A DNA stretch of 64,000 nt. Origin: Marinoscillum pacificum. GTDB taxonomy: Bacteria > Bacteroidota > Bacteroidia > Cytophagales > Cyclobacteriaceae. This document shows, piece after piece, positions 1-9,900 of the stretch. The position numbers and the translations under genes are program-made. The stretch covers positions 124,001 to 188,000 of the forward strand of contig NZ_JAMZMJ010000011.1 in NCBI RefSeq assembly GCF_024714495.1, in the 5' to 3' direction. The notes under the pieces are model-generated. The model worked only from the letters and a program-made list of their open reading frames with translations, was not told the origin of the DNA and did not search any database. Each line of letters begins with the position of its first letter. Within the stretch, counting starts at the first letter, position 1.

Positions 1-127
1 GTGTCGCTTCAAAAGCTTCTGTAACTTGCTCTACTTCCCTCAACTGAGCCTTGAGCGACTCCAACTCTTTTTGCAAAGTGTTTCGCTCGACTTCATTGAT
101 CCTCGATAGCTGATTTTCTGACTCCAT
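1..127 (-). CDS. Partial coiled-coil protein (N-terminus only)
   Basis: This open frame begins with an ATG at 127 on the minus strand and runs off the left edge, so only the first 42 residues are visible. They are charged and rich in Glu, Gln, Leu and Lys with heptad-like spacing, which suggests a coiled coil. No signal peptide or membrane segment is seen. It lies 21 bp beyond the end of the DUF2071 gene on the same strand and could be the last gene of that group. The family cannot be named from this fragment. Confidence 0.5.
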   Translation of the reverse strand, partial: MESENQLSRINEVERNTLQKELESLKAQLREVEQVTEAFEAT

Positions 128-148
128 GCAGCAAAATTACTTAAGAAG

Positions 149-859
149 TCATTCTATCACTCGCTTATTCTCCACACTGATTTCAGAGCCTTCGGCCAAC
201 AAAACGCTTGTTGGCTCTAGTGAATTCATAAGAGCAAATCGAGAGCCATAATTCTGTTCGAAATCTACATCTACGTTGAAGGATTGGACGGGATATATCT
301 CCCAACTCGGATGTTTCACTTCATATTCCACTGTAGTTCCTTTTGGCCCTTTGGAATATCCCCAATAATGCTCAGCGATAAACTGTTCTTCTGACCCAGC
401 GATCATTGGCATTGAATTGCTTTCACAAACTACCTGCATGAAATGTCTTTTGCCGCCTTTCCGCCAGAAATAGCTAACATCAAGAACTGAAACATTCTTA
501 TCCCATTGATGACCCATTCGCACCGTCTCGTAATGCTCTTTGTAAATTGTGTTAGCCACAAAAGTAATAGCAGGTTTAGGCACAAGCTCTTTAATAAAGA
601 CCACACCACGTTTCCAATGTGCACCTTCTCTCCTCCTCACATAAAAGCGGAGATTGACTTCTTCAAAATTGATATGAAATGGCACCTTAATTCCTAACAG
701 TTTGGTGTTCTGAAACATGAATCCGACCAAACTCACGTAGCATTTTCCTTCAAATGCATCCAGTTCCGTACCTGGCGGAACATACGGCTCCAAAATCTTC
801 GGGTCAATTACATAATTGAACATGGCTAGTTTGCGCCACTCTGCTTTTAGAAAAGACAT
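149..859 (-). CDS. DUF2071 (YqjF-like) family protein
   Basis: A 236-residue protein that matches the DUF2071/YqjF family (COG3361) along its length. The recognisable features are an early W-R-x-L-x-x-x-N-Y stretch, a PPGTELDAFEGKCYVSLVGF block near residue 30-50, and an N-L-R-x-Y-V-R motif near residue 75. The fold is related to acetoacetate decarboxylase, but no function is established for the family. I chose the ATG at 859; a TTG six bases upstream is less likely. It is transcribed in the same direction as the epimerase gene upstream, with a 102-bp gap, so it may share that operon or have its own promoter. Confidence 0.85.
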   Translation of the reverse strand: MSFLKAEWRKLAMFNYVIDPKILEPYVPPGTELDAFEGKCYVSLVGFMFQNTKLLGIKVPFHINFEEVNLRFYVRRREGAHWKRGVVFIKELVPKPAITFVANTIYKEHYETVRMGHQWDKNVSVLDVSYFWRKGGKRHFMQVVCESNSMPMIAGSEEQFIAEHYWGYSKGPKGTTVEYEVKHPSWEIYPVQSFNVDVDFEQNYGSRFALMNSLEPTSVLLAEGSEISVENKRVIE

Positions 860-961
860 AGTCAAACCTATTGTGTTTTGATGTCAAATCGAGATTTATC
901 AACTACTAAATGAGACTCCCCTGTAATCGTGTCAAAATAAACGACAAGATATTTATTTACT

Positions 962-1882
962 TTAAACGATTCGGGAAGTGACGTTTTCCAGTGTTTCAGC
1001 AATGGTAGAGAAAATAAATTGAAACCCTTCTTCTCTCAATCGAGTAGGCACCACTCTTCTACTTTTCAAAATCAACTCTGTTTCTGTACCTATTAACCAG
1101 GCACCAATAGTGAGCAACCACTTAGGTGAAGGTAAACCAAAAGGCACTTTCAATGCTTTACTCAACTGCTTCATAATTACTGCATTCGGAACAGGATTTG
1201 AAGACGCGACATTGTATATTCCTGTAGCTCTTTCATTCTGTATGACCCAATTGACTACTGCAACAAAATCCTGCTCATGCACCCAACTGAAGTATTGTTT
1301 TCCACTTCCTTGACGTCCACCCAATCCAAATTGTGTCAGTCTTTTCAATGGAATCAAAGCTCCTCCACTAGCTCCCAAAACAATGGATATTCGCAAAGCA
1401 ACTTGTCTGACGTTAGGCATTTCAAATTCGAAAAACGTTCGTTCCCATTTCTTGCAAACATCAACTGAAAAACCATCTCCAATCTCTCCCGTTGCTTCAT
1501 CCATTTCTCGATCTTCTGCATGGCGATAGATGGTAGCTGAAGAGGCGTTAATCCAAAGTTTTGGTGGGGCCTGACACTTTTTGATCGCCTCACCAAGGAT
1601 ATACGTTGCCTGGATCCGTGTATCGTAAATGGCTTGTTTGTTGACTTCTGTATACCGACAGTCCACAGACTTGCCATTAAGATTGATGAGGACATCTGCA
1701 TTCTCAAGTTCTCTCGTCCAACTTCCAAACAATCTTCCATCCCATTTTACATATCGGATACCATTTTGATCCTCTACTTGTTTTCTGGTCAGAACAACTA
1801 CTTCAAAGCCTTGCTTCACGAAGTTTTCACTTAGCAACTGACCCAGAAACCCTGTTCCTCCGGCTATGATGATCTTATTCAT
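962..1882 (-). CDS. TIGR01777-family NAD(P)-binding epimerase-like protein (SDR39U1/YfcH type)
   Basis: A 306-residue atypical short-chain dehydrogenase of the TIGR01777 family (E. coli YfcH, animal SDR39U1). The N-terminus has the Rossmann nucleotide-binding motif GGTGFLG at residues 8-14. Central INxxGKSVDCRY and INASSATIYRH blocks are typical of the family, and the C-terminus matches DUF1731. The substrate is unknown; the fold suggests an NADP(H)-dependent sugar-nucleotide or related reaction in the cytoplasm. Its start overlaps the end of the upstream membrane-protein gene by 8 bp, which implies translational coupling in the operon that begins near 3503. Confidence 0.9.
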   Translation of the reverse strand: MNKIIIAGGTGFLGQLLSENFVKQGFEVVVLTRKQVEDQNGIRYVKWDGRLFGSWTRELENADVLINLNGKSVDCRYTEVNKQAIYDTRIQATYILGEAIKKCQAPPKLWINASSATIYRHAEDREMDEATGEIGDGFSVDVCKKWERTFFEFEMPNVRQVALRISIVLGASGGALIPLKRLTQFGLGGRQGSGKQYFSWVHEQDFVAVVNWVIQNERATGIYNVASSNPVPNAVIMKQLSKALKVPFGLPSPKWLLTIGAWLIGTETELILKSRRVVPTRLREEGFQFIFSTIAETLENVTSRIV

Positions 1883-2768
1883 TTGCTTCCTTTAAATTTT
1901 TATACAAACTCATCAAGACAAATCGATGTTCCTGTTCTATTCCCCAAATCTCTAACGGCTTCCAATAAAATCTTGGTCTCAAAACAGACGAATAGGAACT
2001 CTTCCTGGTAATTTTTGTAGAGTCACCATTCCTTTCAAAATCATAAGAGGCTTCTTCAAAATGAAACCATTCTCGCCCAGTTAGTGTGTAATCAATTACC
2101 TCCATCTCTAATGATTCTCCTGGTTTATAAGCCTTGATTTTAGCTATTATTTCACCATTCTGAAACTTACAAACTCTTAAGGATCCAACAGTATCACCAT
2201 ACAAAACGCATTTGTAAGGAGTTGGCAATCCAATTTTCAGTGCAATTGGTTTATCAGCATTGAGAGTATCCATTTGCTTCACCATATGAAAAACCTCCAC
2301 TGCATCATAAGGAAGAACTACCGAACTCTCAATTTCTTCCAATTGAGGTTTCGGAGCTAAATGCTGTTCTACATTATCCATCAAGATCAAACCAAGTAAT
2401 GGAATAAATGAGATTTTAATCTGTTGATCAGGTTTTGACTTTTTGATCAATTTACTTCTTACAAAATGTCCCACTAATACCGAAACACCAAATAGCGGAA
2501 AAGCCATCAATACACAAAACAGACCTTCTAATCCCAAAGTCAATAATGTCCCTAAAAAGGCAATTACACCAACAATAAGAGAACTCCAGATTCTACCGTT
2601 CTTATCGAGTGTACCAACAGCAAACCCTAAAAAGAACGGAAAAAAAATAAAGAACGAAATTCCATAACTGATCAACTCTAAATGAAGCAGGATAAACCCC
2701 AAAGTCAGAACCATTCCTGTTAAAAACCAACTGGAATTAATAAGGTATTTAATCACATTAGACTTCAT
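1875..2768 (-). CDS. Membrane protein with C-terminal SRPBCC-like domain
   Basis: A 297-residue protein in two parts. Residues 1-105 form about four hydrophobic segments. Residues 130-297 are soluble and resemble a START/SRPBCC (polyketide cyclase-like) lipid- or ligand-binding domain, with alternating strands ending in a helix that carries EQEHRFVLMSLYKNL. I do not recognise a named family. It overlaps the upstream small membrane protein by 4 bp and the downstream epimerase by 8 bp, so the three are probably made together. A role in sensing or handling membrane lipids is only an inference from the domain pair. Confidence 0.75.
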   Translation of the reverse strand: MKSNVIKYLINSSWFLTGMVLTLGFILLHLELISYGISFFIFFPFFLGFAVGTLDKNGRIWSSLIVGVIAFLGTLLTLGLEGLFCVLMAFPLFGVSVLVGHFVRSKLIKKSKPDQQIKISFIPLLGLILMDNVEQHLAPKPQLEEIESSVVLPYDAVEVFHMVKQMDTLNADKPIALKIGLPTPYKCVLYGDTVGSLRVCKFQNGEIIAKIKAYKPGESLEMEVIDYTLTGREWFHFEEASYDFERNGDSTKITRKSSYSSVLRPRFYWKPLEIWGIEQEHRFVLMSLYKNLKEANE

Positions 2769-3130
2769 ATCATTACAGGTTTTCGTCGTAACAATTCTTC
2801 AATAACCACTAGAAAAAAGATGGCCAAAATCCAGGGAACGCCAAAAAGCATATACAAAAATGAATCACCTTGCCACTCGAAATACTCCTGTCCTAATATG
2901 AGAAGCATTATAAAATAAATTGGAACCAGAATGAAATAGATAATCAACAGTCTAGACTTCTTTTTCAACTTGAGCATCAGAAACCAACTCATTCCATATT
3001 GATAGCAACCTAGAATAAACTGTAAGAACACTGCAAACCCATACACATCACTCAAGTTGGGCTCTTGCGCGGCAAGAGCAAGGGCCAGAATGATCATCAC
3101 ACTTTGAAAGTAGAAATGAAGCTCTTTCAT
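2765..3130 (-). CDS. Small four-helix membrane protein
   Basis: A 121-residue integral membrane protein with about four hydrophobic segments (roughly residues 8-25, 30-52, 58-78 and 90-110). Loops are short and there are basic residues at the cytoplasmic ends. No family is recognised. Its stop overlaps the ATG of the next gene by 4 bp (ATGA type) and its start lies 10 bp after the preceding gene, which places it inside a compact operon of membrane proteins under the GbsR-type regulator. Confidence 0.7.
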   Translation of the reverse strand: MKELHFYFQSVMIILALALAAQEPNLSDVYGFAVFLQFILGCYQYGMSWFLMLKLKKKSRLLIIYFILVPIYFIMLLILGQEYFEWQGDSFLYMLFGVPWILAIFFLVVIEELLRRKPVMI

Positions 3131-3140
3131 GATATTGAAA

Positions 3141-3503
3141 TTAATGGACTGCTACTTCTGCCTTGGCTCTATTTCTTAATCGGAAGAACACAAACAGGTT
3201 GAAGAAATGCATGGCACCAAGGATCAAAATGATTGCCCCCACTTTCAGACTCAACTTTTCAATCACTGCTTGTACAGAATCAATGTCTCCGATGATCTGC
3301 AGTGTGAATACCGCATACCCGACATTGATTAAATAGAATCCAACAATCAATAGCTTATTGACGCTATCGGCCAGCTCTTCATTGCCATGAAAGATGTCCA
3401 CCAGAAAGATGCGACCATTGTTGAATAAGGTTTTAGCAACCCAAACGGTTAAAATCACTGTGATCGGTAAATACACGCCGTAGGTTAAAATAGAATAGTT
3501 CAT
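3141..3503 (-). CDS. Small membrane protein, three hydrophobic segments
   Basis: A 120-residue membrane protein with hydrophobic segments near residues 5-25, 48-70 and 85-110. It resembles small integral membrane proteins common in Bacteroidota, but I cannot give it a function. It is the first gene after the GbsR-type regulator, separated by 69 AT-rich bases that contain a TTGAAA-N5-TTTCAA inverted repeat. It is followed after 10 bp by the next membrane gene, and the arrangement suggests control by the neighbouring regulator. Confidence 0.7.
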   Translation of the reverse strand: MNYSILTYGVYLPITVILTVWVAKTLFNNGRIFLVDIFHGNEELADSVNKLLIVGFYLINVGYAVFTLQIIGDIDSVQAVIEKLSLKVGAIILILGAMHFFNLFVFFRLRNRAKAEVAVH

Positions 3504-3548
3504 GATTATAGATTTTAGTTTTATTAATTATTGTATTTTCAGAAATAA

Positions 3549-3565
3549 TTGAAAGTTATTTTCAA
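3549..3565. promoter_or_regulatory. Inverted repeat TTGAAA-N5-TTTCAA, possible operator
   Basis: A perfect 6-bp inverted repeat lies between the GbsR-type gene and the membrane-protein operon it may control. Its half-sites resemble the TTTCAAA/TTTGAAA repeat in the regulator's own promoter, but with opposite orientation. The region is very AT-rich, so chance is a serious alternative. Confidence 0.25.
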
Positions 3566-3572
3566 AAAAATA

Positions 3573-4067
3573 TTACAGTTTCATCAGCAGCTTGATAAAC
3601 CAGTTTTGATCTGATTTCACAAACTTATCCAGCACACCATCCACCTTCTCAGAGAAGTCTTTCAGCTCATGAGTAACCTCTTTGAACTCCTCTACCTGCT
3701 TTCCAGAGCCCTCCACAGCCTGCACTTGATTCAATACCTTGATGATCGGCTCAATCTCTCTTTTACGACGCTCTCGAGACACTTGTCTTGCCAGTTCCCA
3801 TACATCCTTGTCGGCTACAAAATAATCCTTGCGATCTCCAACTTTATTTTCTTTGGTTACTATTCCCCAATCCATCAACGCACGTACGTTCATGTTCACA
3901 TTTCCACGTGACATCTGCAGCTCTTCCATGATTTCATCTGCCGTCAATGGATCTGGACTAATGATCAACAACGCATGAATCTGAGCCATCGCCTTATTGA
4001 TTCCCCAGTTAGAACCAAGGGTACCCCAGGCTTGAATGAATTTCTGTTTTGCGTCTTGATACTGCAT
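3573..4067 (-). CDS. GbsR/MarR-family transcriptional regulator
   Basis: A 164-residue regulator of the GbsR type (COG1510). Residues 15-90 form the winged helix: GINKAMAQIHALL, then PLTADEIMEELQMSRGNVN as the recognition region, then a wing with GDRKDYF. The C-terminal third is helical and probably mediates dimerisation. Relatives sense osmolytes or small molecules and repress adjacent genes. Here it heads a minus-strand group of membrane proteins. A strong Bacteroidota-type promoter lies just upstream and overlaps an inverted repeat, so autoregulation is likely. The ligand is unknown. Confidence 0.88.
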   Translation of the reverse strand: MQYQDAKQKFIQAWGTLGSNWGINKAMAQIHALLIISPDPLTADEIMEELQMSRGNVNMNVRALMDWGIVTKENKVGDRKDYFVADKDVWELARQVSRERRKREIEPIIKVLNQVQAVEGSGKQVEEFKEVTHELKDFSEKVDGVLDKFVKSDQNWFIKLLMKL

Positions 4068-4074
4068 AGTGATA

Positions 4075-4105
4075 CAAACGTAGAGTTATTTTCTAAAGTT
4101 TCAAA
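4075..4105 (-). promoter_or_regulatory. Bacteroidota-type promoter of the GbsR-type regulator
   Basis: On the minus strand a TTTG (4105-4102) is followed after exactly 19 bases by TACGTTTG (4082-4075), a perfect match to the TAnnTTTG -7 element. The predicted transcript would begin only a few bases before the ATG at 4067. Confidence 0.65.
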
Positions 4106-4116
4106 ACTTTTTGAAA
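4099..4116. promoter_or_regulatory. Inverted repeat TTTCAAA-N4-TTTGAAA over the -33 box
   Basis: A perfect 7-4-7 inverted repeat contains the TTTG -33 element of the regulator's own promoter. A protein bound here would block RNA polymerase, which fits autorepression by the GbsR-type protein. Binding is inferred, not shown. Confidence 0.45.
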
Positions 4117-4294
4117 GCTTATTAGGAAGCACAGGATTGACCGAAACTCAGCAATATCGAATTAGCACATAGCTTAAATTGGTTAGAATTTAACGCTATT
4201 TAAATTACTTAAACACAATTTATTCTTTACATTTTCATATTTAGGCACAAATATTGCTCTAATCACCTTTTTTCACTGTCTAAATTCATTCGCC

Positions 4295-6670
4295 ATGACA
4301 AGACTAATTGTGCTACTAGTAGCACTACTACCTAATGCCTTATCGGCACAACAAACTAAATCTATCAAAAGAAGCATTCCCTATTTTGAATGCCATGTTC
4401 CAGAACATACTGGAGTTTCTCGGCTACCATTACAGAGCTACTCCGTTGATTCTCGGATTGCCGGCACCATTGCAGATGTCAATCTCACCCAAACATTCAT
4501 CAATTCATTCAACACGCCTTTGGAGGTAACTTATGTGTTTCCTGGCTCCTCTAAATCCGCAGTATATGGATTGACGATGAAAATTGGTGAGCGAATAGTT
4601 GTTGCTAAAATTCAAGAAAAGTATAAAGCAAGAGAGACGTACACTGAAGCAGTACAAGAAGGAAAAAGGGCTTCTTTACTGGAGCAGGTTAGACCTAACG
4701 TATTTCAAATGACTGTTGGCAACATTATGCCAAACGACACCATTGAGGTAACACTGCAATACACTGAATACGTTGAGAGCATCGATGGGCAATACCAGCT
4801 TATGATTCCGACTACCATCGGTGAACGGTACGGTGGTGAAAACCATGGAGAACAAAGCCACGTCACACCGAGCTATGTGTTATCTAATGAAAGTCCTTAT
4901 TCAGTAGCTATTCAGGTAGCTATCGCATCTCCTGTTCCAATAGCTGAAGCTAAATCCAACACCCACAGAATCGATTTGAATGTCTCCGATCAGCATCACT
5001 GGACAACTCAGTTAAGCCAAACCGAGCAGTTTGCTGGAAATCGTGATTTCATACTGGAATATCGGCTGAGAGGTGAGGCACTAGCCAGTGGATTACTTCT
5101 TCATGAAGGTGAAACGGAAAACTTCTTCATGCTTCAAATACAACCACCAAAATATGTAGCAAAAGAAGCTGTTCCTCCACGAGAATACCTTTTCGTTGTG
5201 GATGTATCAGGCTCCATGCACGGGTTTCCCATGGAAACCGCCAAAGAACTAATGTTCAATCTTTTAGACGATCTCCGACCTAATGACCTATTCAATGTTT
5301 TGCCATTTGCAGGCGCAAGCGATAAACTCTTTCGGGAAAGTCAATTAGCCACCACAGACAACATTAAAAAAGCCCAGCGATACATGCGCTCCAGGATATC
5401 TGGTGGTGGCACCAACATGGCATCCGCATTTAGAGACGTTTATCGATCTATGCCCGAAACTCCTTATTCTCGATCCATTATCCTTATAACGGATGGGCAT
5501 ATAGAAGCGGAACAAAAGGTCTTCAGAGAAATCAGGGAAAATCTAAATAAAGCCAATGTATTCGCATTTGGGATAGGATCGTCGGTCAATCATTTCTTAA
5601 TTGAAGGCGTGGCTAGAGCAGGAATGGGTGAAGAATTCATTGTAACGCATGCCGCACTGGCTAGCGAGAAAGTGAATCAACTCGCTAATTATATCAAGCG
5701 ACCTGCATTAACGAACATCAAAATTGATTTCAAAGACAACAAAGTCTATGATTTCTCCCCAATCAGTATTCCTGATGTATTGAGTGATCGTCCACTGACG
5801 ATCTATGGCAAATTCGAAGGCTCCATGACTGATGACATTATCATATTCGGCAATACAGGATCAGATCCCTATCATGAAACAGTCAATACTCCCAATGACT
5901 CCAGTTTAACAAATCCTGCACTTCGCTACCTATGGGCACGAAACAAACTTCAGGATCTGGACGACTTTTATGAGAATCGAAACGAACTAAAATATGAAGT
6001 CACCAATATCGGATTGAAGTATCATTTATTGACTCCATACACTTCCTTCGTAGCAATGGATAATGAGGTGGCTAACATTTCACCAATGATGGCCTCTTTA
6101 AAACAACCTTTAGCCCTACCAGACAATCCTGGATACAATCAAAACAGCTATCGAGGTAGAATGAATGCAACAGGTGCTGTCAGCAGAGCAAGCGGATCCT
6201 CTGAAATCCAGGCATTCCTACCTGTACAGTCAGAAGTAAGTGGACCCATAAGCCTTCTTAGATGGCAAAATAACGGCACCCCGAGCAATATGTATACAGT
6301 AGTTATTGAGGACATTTACAATAATGAATTGGTGCGTGAAGAAGTATTTGAAGAATACTATTGGATCAATTATGAAGCATTTAACGCTCCTATGGGTTAT
6401 TATTTAATAAAAATCCATGCGAGAGATGAAGCATCAAGTGAGATTGGCATCAAACATCTAAACACCAATGTATCAGCATTTAACAAACTGTTTGATTTAA
6501 ACATCAAGTACCCAATTGATGAATATCTCTCAGCTATCGATTCTCTGTACCAAAGTGGAATGAACGTTGACGCTATCACACTAACTGAAATAACCATCAT
6601 GCACTATCCAGATAGTCTCGAGATCATCGAAATCAGGGAAAGGATTTGGGTTGAGTTAGGGTTGTATTAA
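4295..6670 (+). CDS. Secreted VIT and von Willebrand factor A domain protein
   Basis: A 791-residue protein with an N-terminal signal peptide ending near LSAQQ (about residue 19). A VIT domain follows at residues 30-165, then a vWA domain from about residue 298 to 470. The metal-ion-dependent adhesion site is intact: D303-x-S-x-S, a Thr in the GGGTNMASA loop, and a later Asp in ITDGH. The C-terminal 300 residues are not recognised and carry no sortase or PorSS-type tail that I can identify. Related proteins resemble inter-alpha-trypsin inhibitor heavy chains and probably mediate envelope or surface protein contacts. It stands alone and is transcribed away from its neighbours. Confidence 0.87.
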   Translation: MTRLIVLLVALLPNALSAQQTKSIKRSIPYFECHVPEHTGVSRLPLQSYSVDSRIAGTIADVNLTQTFINSFNTPLEVTYVFPGSSKSAVYGLTMKIGERIVVAKIQEKYKARETYTEAVQEGKRASLLEQVRPNVFQMTVGNIMPNDTIEVTLQYTEYVESIDGQYQLMIPTTIGERYGGENHGEQSHVTPSYVLSNESPYSVAIQVAIASPVPIAEAKSNTHRIDLNVSDQHHWTTQLSQTEQFAGNRDFILEYRLRGEALASGLLLHEGETENFFMLQIQPPKYVAKEAVPPREYLFVVDVSGSMHGFPMETAKELMFNLLDDLRPNDLFNVLPFAGASDKLFRESQLATTDNIKKAQRYMRSRISGGGTNMASAFRDVYRSMPETPYSRSIILITDGHIEAEQKVFREIRENLNKANVFAFGIGSSVNHFLIEGVARAGMGEEFIVTHAALASEKVNQLANYIKRPALTNIKIDFKDNKVYDFSPISIPDVLSDRPLTIYGKFEGSMTDDIIIFGNTGSDPYHETVNTPNDSSLTNPALRYLWARNKLQDLDDFYENRNELKYEVTNIGLKYHLLTPYTSFVAMDNEVANISPMMASLKQPLALPDNPGYNQNSYRGRMNATGAVSRASGSSEIQAFLPVQSEVSGPISLLRWQNNGTPSNMYTVVIEDIYNNELVREEVFEEYYWINYEAFNAPMGYYLIKIHARDEASSEIGIKHLNTNVSAFNKLFDLNIKYPIDEYLSAIDSLYQSGMNVDAITLTEITIMHYPDSLEIIEIRERIWVELGLY

Positions 6671-6710
6671 ACCCAAATTAAGCATTAAAGCATAATTTGC
6701 CCGAAGGGCT

Positions 6711-6810
6711 GACGATTCGCCAGCCGGCGAATGTCAGGACGGTCCGCCGCAGCGGTACCCAATTACGTGAAGTCAGGATGTGACAAGCTTCGCTTCGTCA
6801 TCACTTGAGT
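6711..6810. repeat. GC-rich palindromic intergenic repeat mosaic
   Basis: Downstream of the VIT/vWA gene there is a short GC-rich block unlike the surrounding sequence. It contains a hairpin with stem ATTCGCC/GGCGAAT (6715-6721 with 6726-6732, flanked by GAC/GTC). It also contains a CCGC/GCGG palindrome near 6744 and a GTGAC/GTCA(T)CAC pair near 6780-6803. Such blocks are typical of dispersed intergenic palindromes. Copy number in the genome cannot be judged from this window. Confidence 0.5.
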
Positions 6811-6818
6811 TAAAAAGA

Positions 6819-6954
6819 AAAGAGACTGTCTCAAAAGTCTTCACCTATGGTCATTCTGAATTCATTTCAGAATCTAATAGTGGGTAATCGGAAAATTAAA
6901 GATCCTGAAACAAGTTCAGGATGACTTAATAATTGATTTTGAGACAGCCTCTTT
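6819..6954. repeat. 136-bp folded repeat with 18-bp terminal inverted repeats (MITE-like)
   Basis: The ends pair over 18 bp with one mismatch or wobble (6819-6836 with 6937-6954; core CTGTCTCAAAA/TTTTGAGACAG). Inside are two perfect hairpins with nearly the same sequence: ATTCTGAA/TTCAGAAT (6853-6873) and ATCCTGAA/TTCAGGAT (6902-6922). The whole can fold as a cloverleaf. On the minus strand the outer stem is followed by TCTTTTT, so it may also terminate the AAA ATPase transcript, whose stop codon abuts it. It carries no coding capacity. Confidence 0.65.
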
Positions 6955-6955
6955 C

Positions 6956-9900
6956 TTATTTCTTCTTGGTTGTGGATGCTCCACCAATTTTTCCAGAAAT
7001 ATCATGAAGTTTATCAGCAATGGATTCAATTCCCTCAACTAACTGAGCGTTTTGACCATAACCTTTCAATTTTTGCTGCTTCATGAAGTTTTCCAGGATG
7101 TGTTGCCATCTTTCTTTAGCTACCTCATCCATTTCATTAGTGAGCTGTTTAAACTTCAAAATATTTGCTTCTGCATTGGATGTCAACGTTTGTGCTTCAT
7201 TTTCATAGTGTGACTGAACCACTCCTACTACTTCCTGATGCGTCATCATTGGCAATACCTTCTCGGTAATCTTATTCATATCCCTGTAAGAACCTTGTAG
7301 CTTAAATGCAGGCTCCACTCGATATTCATCCGACATAGCCGCTGACTTGATATACAGCATATTCACTGCCAATATCACATCACGAACGACTGACAAGTGC
7401 TTGACAATGGCCACATATTCCTCCAACTCTTCCACAGTGTGATTTCCTTGAAAATCAATTCCTTCAGAAGAGCCTGTGTCAGCCATTTTGATCACTCCGT
7501 GGATGTCATCAATGCTACGAGAAGCCAATCGACTCAAAATCGAATTGGATGTCAGAGAGTTTTCTATGTAGCTCAATTTGAACACTTCCTCCGAATCTCC
7601 AATCACATCACCGAGATTGTAGATATCCGCCCTATTTGAAAGCATATCAGGTATCTGAAACTTGTCTCCTGATTCCGTATAAGGGTTTCCAGCCATGACC
7701 ACACACACTTTCTTTCCTCGGAAATCATAGGTTTTGGTCTTGCCCTTGTAAACTCCTTCTATCTTACGCTGAGCATCACACATGGAGATAAACTTCTGTA
7801 AAAACTCCGGATTACAGTGCTGAATATCATCAAGATAGATCATCACATTATTCCCCATTTCGAAAGAAAGGTTGAGTTTCTCCAATTCCTCAGCAGAAGC
7901 AGCATTTGGCGCATCAGCAGGATCCAAGGACGTCACCTCATGCCCAATAGCCGGACCATTGATTTTCATGAAAACCACTCCCAATCGGCTGGCGATGTAC
8001 TCCATCAAAGTAGTCTTACCATATCCTGGAGGAGAAATCAAGAGCAATAACCCCATTAAGTCGGTACGCTTAGCTTCACCAGCTGTACCAATTTGCTTTG
8101 CTAGGTTGGCTCCGATCAACGGGAAATAAACCTTATCAATCAGTTTGTTTCGCACAAAGGATGACAACACTCTCGGACGAAACGACTCCAATCGTAGTTC
8201 TTTCTTATAATCCTCCGAAAGCTGTTTTTTCAGTTGTTGTAAGCGCAAGTATCCAGGAACAACCTCCTCAACATATGTGGCCTGTTTCTGCAGGAAGTCT
8301 GACAGATGAAAATGGTAGTTTCCATCCTGAATCACTTCGTGAGAGCCTTTCAAATGCTCCAAATCTGCAACGACAGATATTTTCTTGACACGCGATTCGA
8401 TGAATGACTTATTCAAAATCAAAACCGCTACTTCATCGATGTAAGCGGACAGATCTACATCTGACTCAGGCATATACGATTTGAGCCATTGTCTAATCAT
8501 TCGAACCGTAAGGTTGGGCACTTCAATCGCATCCAATGATCGCTGGAACTCCAGATCCGCTTTCTTTGACTTCAGGTGTTTATTGAATGCCTGATAAAGC
8601 TCTGCTGCACCTGTACTTATCGTGAACTCATCTCCACTCAGCAATTCTTCAAACAAGTACTTGGCTGCCTCGCTATACTTGATTTGATGGGAATAATAGG
8701 TTGGCTCACATTGAGACAACTCATGCTCCAAATCATCTATGATGTCTTCGAAATCCTTGTTGCCAGGGAATACAGAAAGGACAACAGCTGCCGCTCGTAT
8801 CTGTCTTAAGAATAAATCTCGCTTAGCATCATCTAGACATTTGGTCCAAAAGAAACTAGCTAGTGCTCGACATGCCGGCGTAAATCGAATGACTCCTGCA
8901 GCTTGGCTTAGTTCAATCAACTTATTCAGTATTAAAAGCGTATCAAACTCATGAATTCCTTTCACATAGCCTTCCTGATATCTGGAATTCATTTCTTTCT
9001 GAATATAGCTGAGCTGTTCTTCTTCAGATTTTGCGAGATACTTCTCTACAGTTAAGGAGTCTTTAGAACCGATGGAGATCAGCTGATTGTATAGCTGAAA
9101 AGCCAGGTATTCTGATCGATAGACATTCTCATTTTCAGATACTAGCGATTGATCCCAAAGATGTCCCAAAGCCTTCAGTTCTTCATTTTCGATAGGCTCG
9201 AAGAAATCCGTTCCAGCTAAATGAAAACATGGCACCTTATTTTTCACCACAATGGTCAGGTCTAGAGCCAGTTCATTGGTATAAAACTTATGACCACCCA
9301 TTTGGAGTACGTTTTCTCCATCTACAAATAGCTCCTGACGATCCTTGAGCTGACGGATAACATCTTCCTGAATGGTTTTCAATTGACTGGAAAGGTCATC
9401 TCCCTTCACAGTTTCACCCATTTTCACCAGTTGAGAAACAACATTTCTCACTTTCTCCACCATCAAATCAGAAGCAAAGTATCCGTTGATCTCCTGTTTA
9501 GACTTTATCGTATCTGCTTTATTTCGAACCGCCTTTAAGATTCTTTCAGCTGATTGGAATAACTGATTGGCTTTCTTATTTCGCTGCTCAGTCAGATAGA
9601 CTTTCTTACTCTCAAAAGCATTGTATACCTCTTCACGCTTCTGTGTGATCAGGTCCAGAAAATCTGGAAACTCGGCAAAACGGCCTTCCAGTTCTTCAAT
9701 CTGAACAACCAATTTGGTCAGGTACTCATCACATTGTTCTGGTGAATCGGAGATATCCAGATAGTTGGTTACCGATTGCTCCAAAAGCTTAATGGTCGCG
9801 GCAAATTCTGCTTTTCCTTCTTCAAAGAGTAGTTTTTTTCGTCGGTTGGCAAGTGCTCCCTTAGATTGATTGTATCGACCATAGATATCCGAGATTTTCT

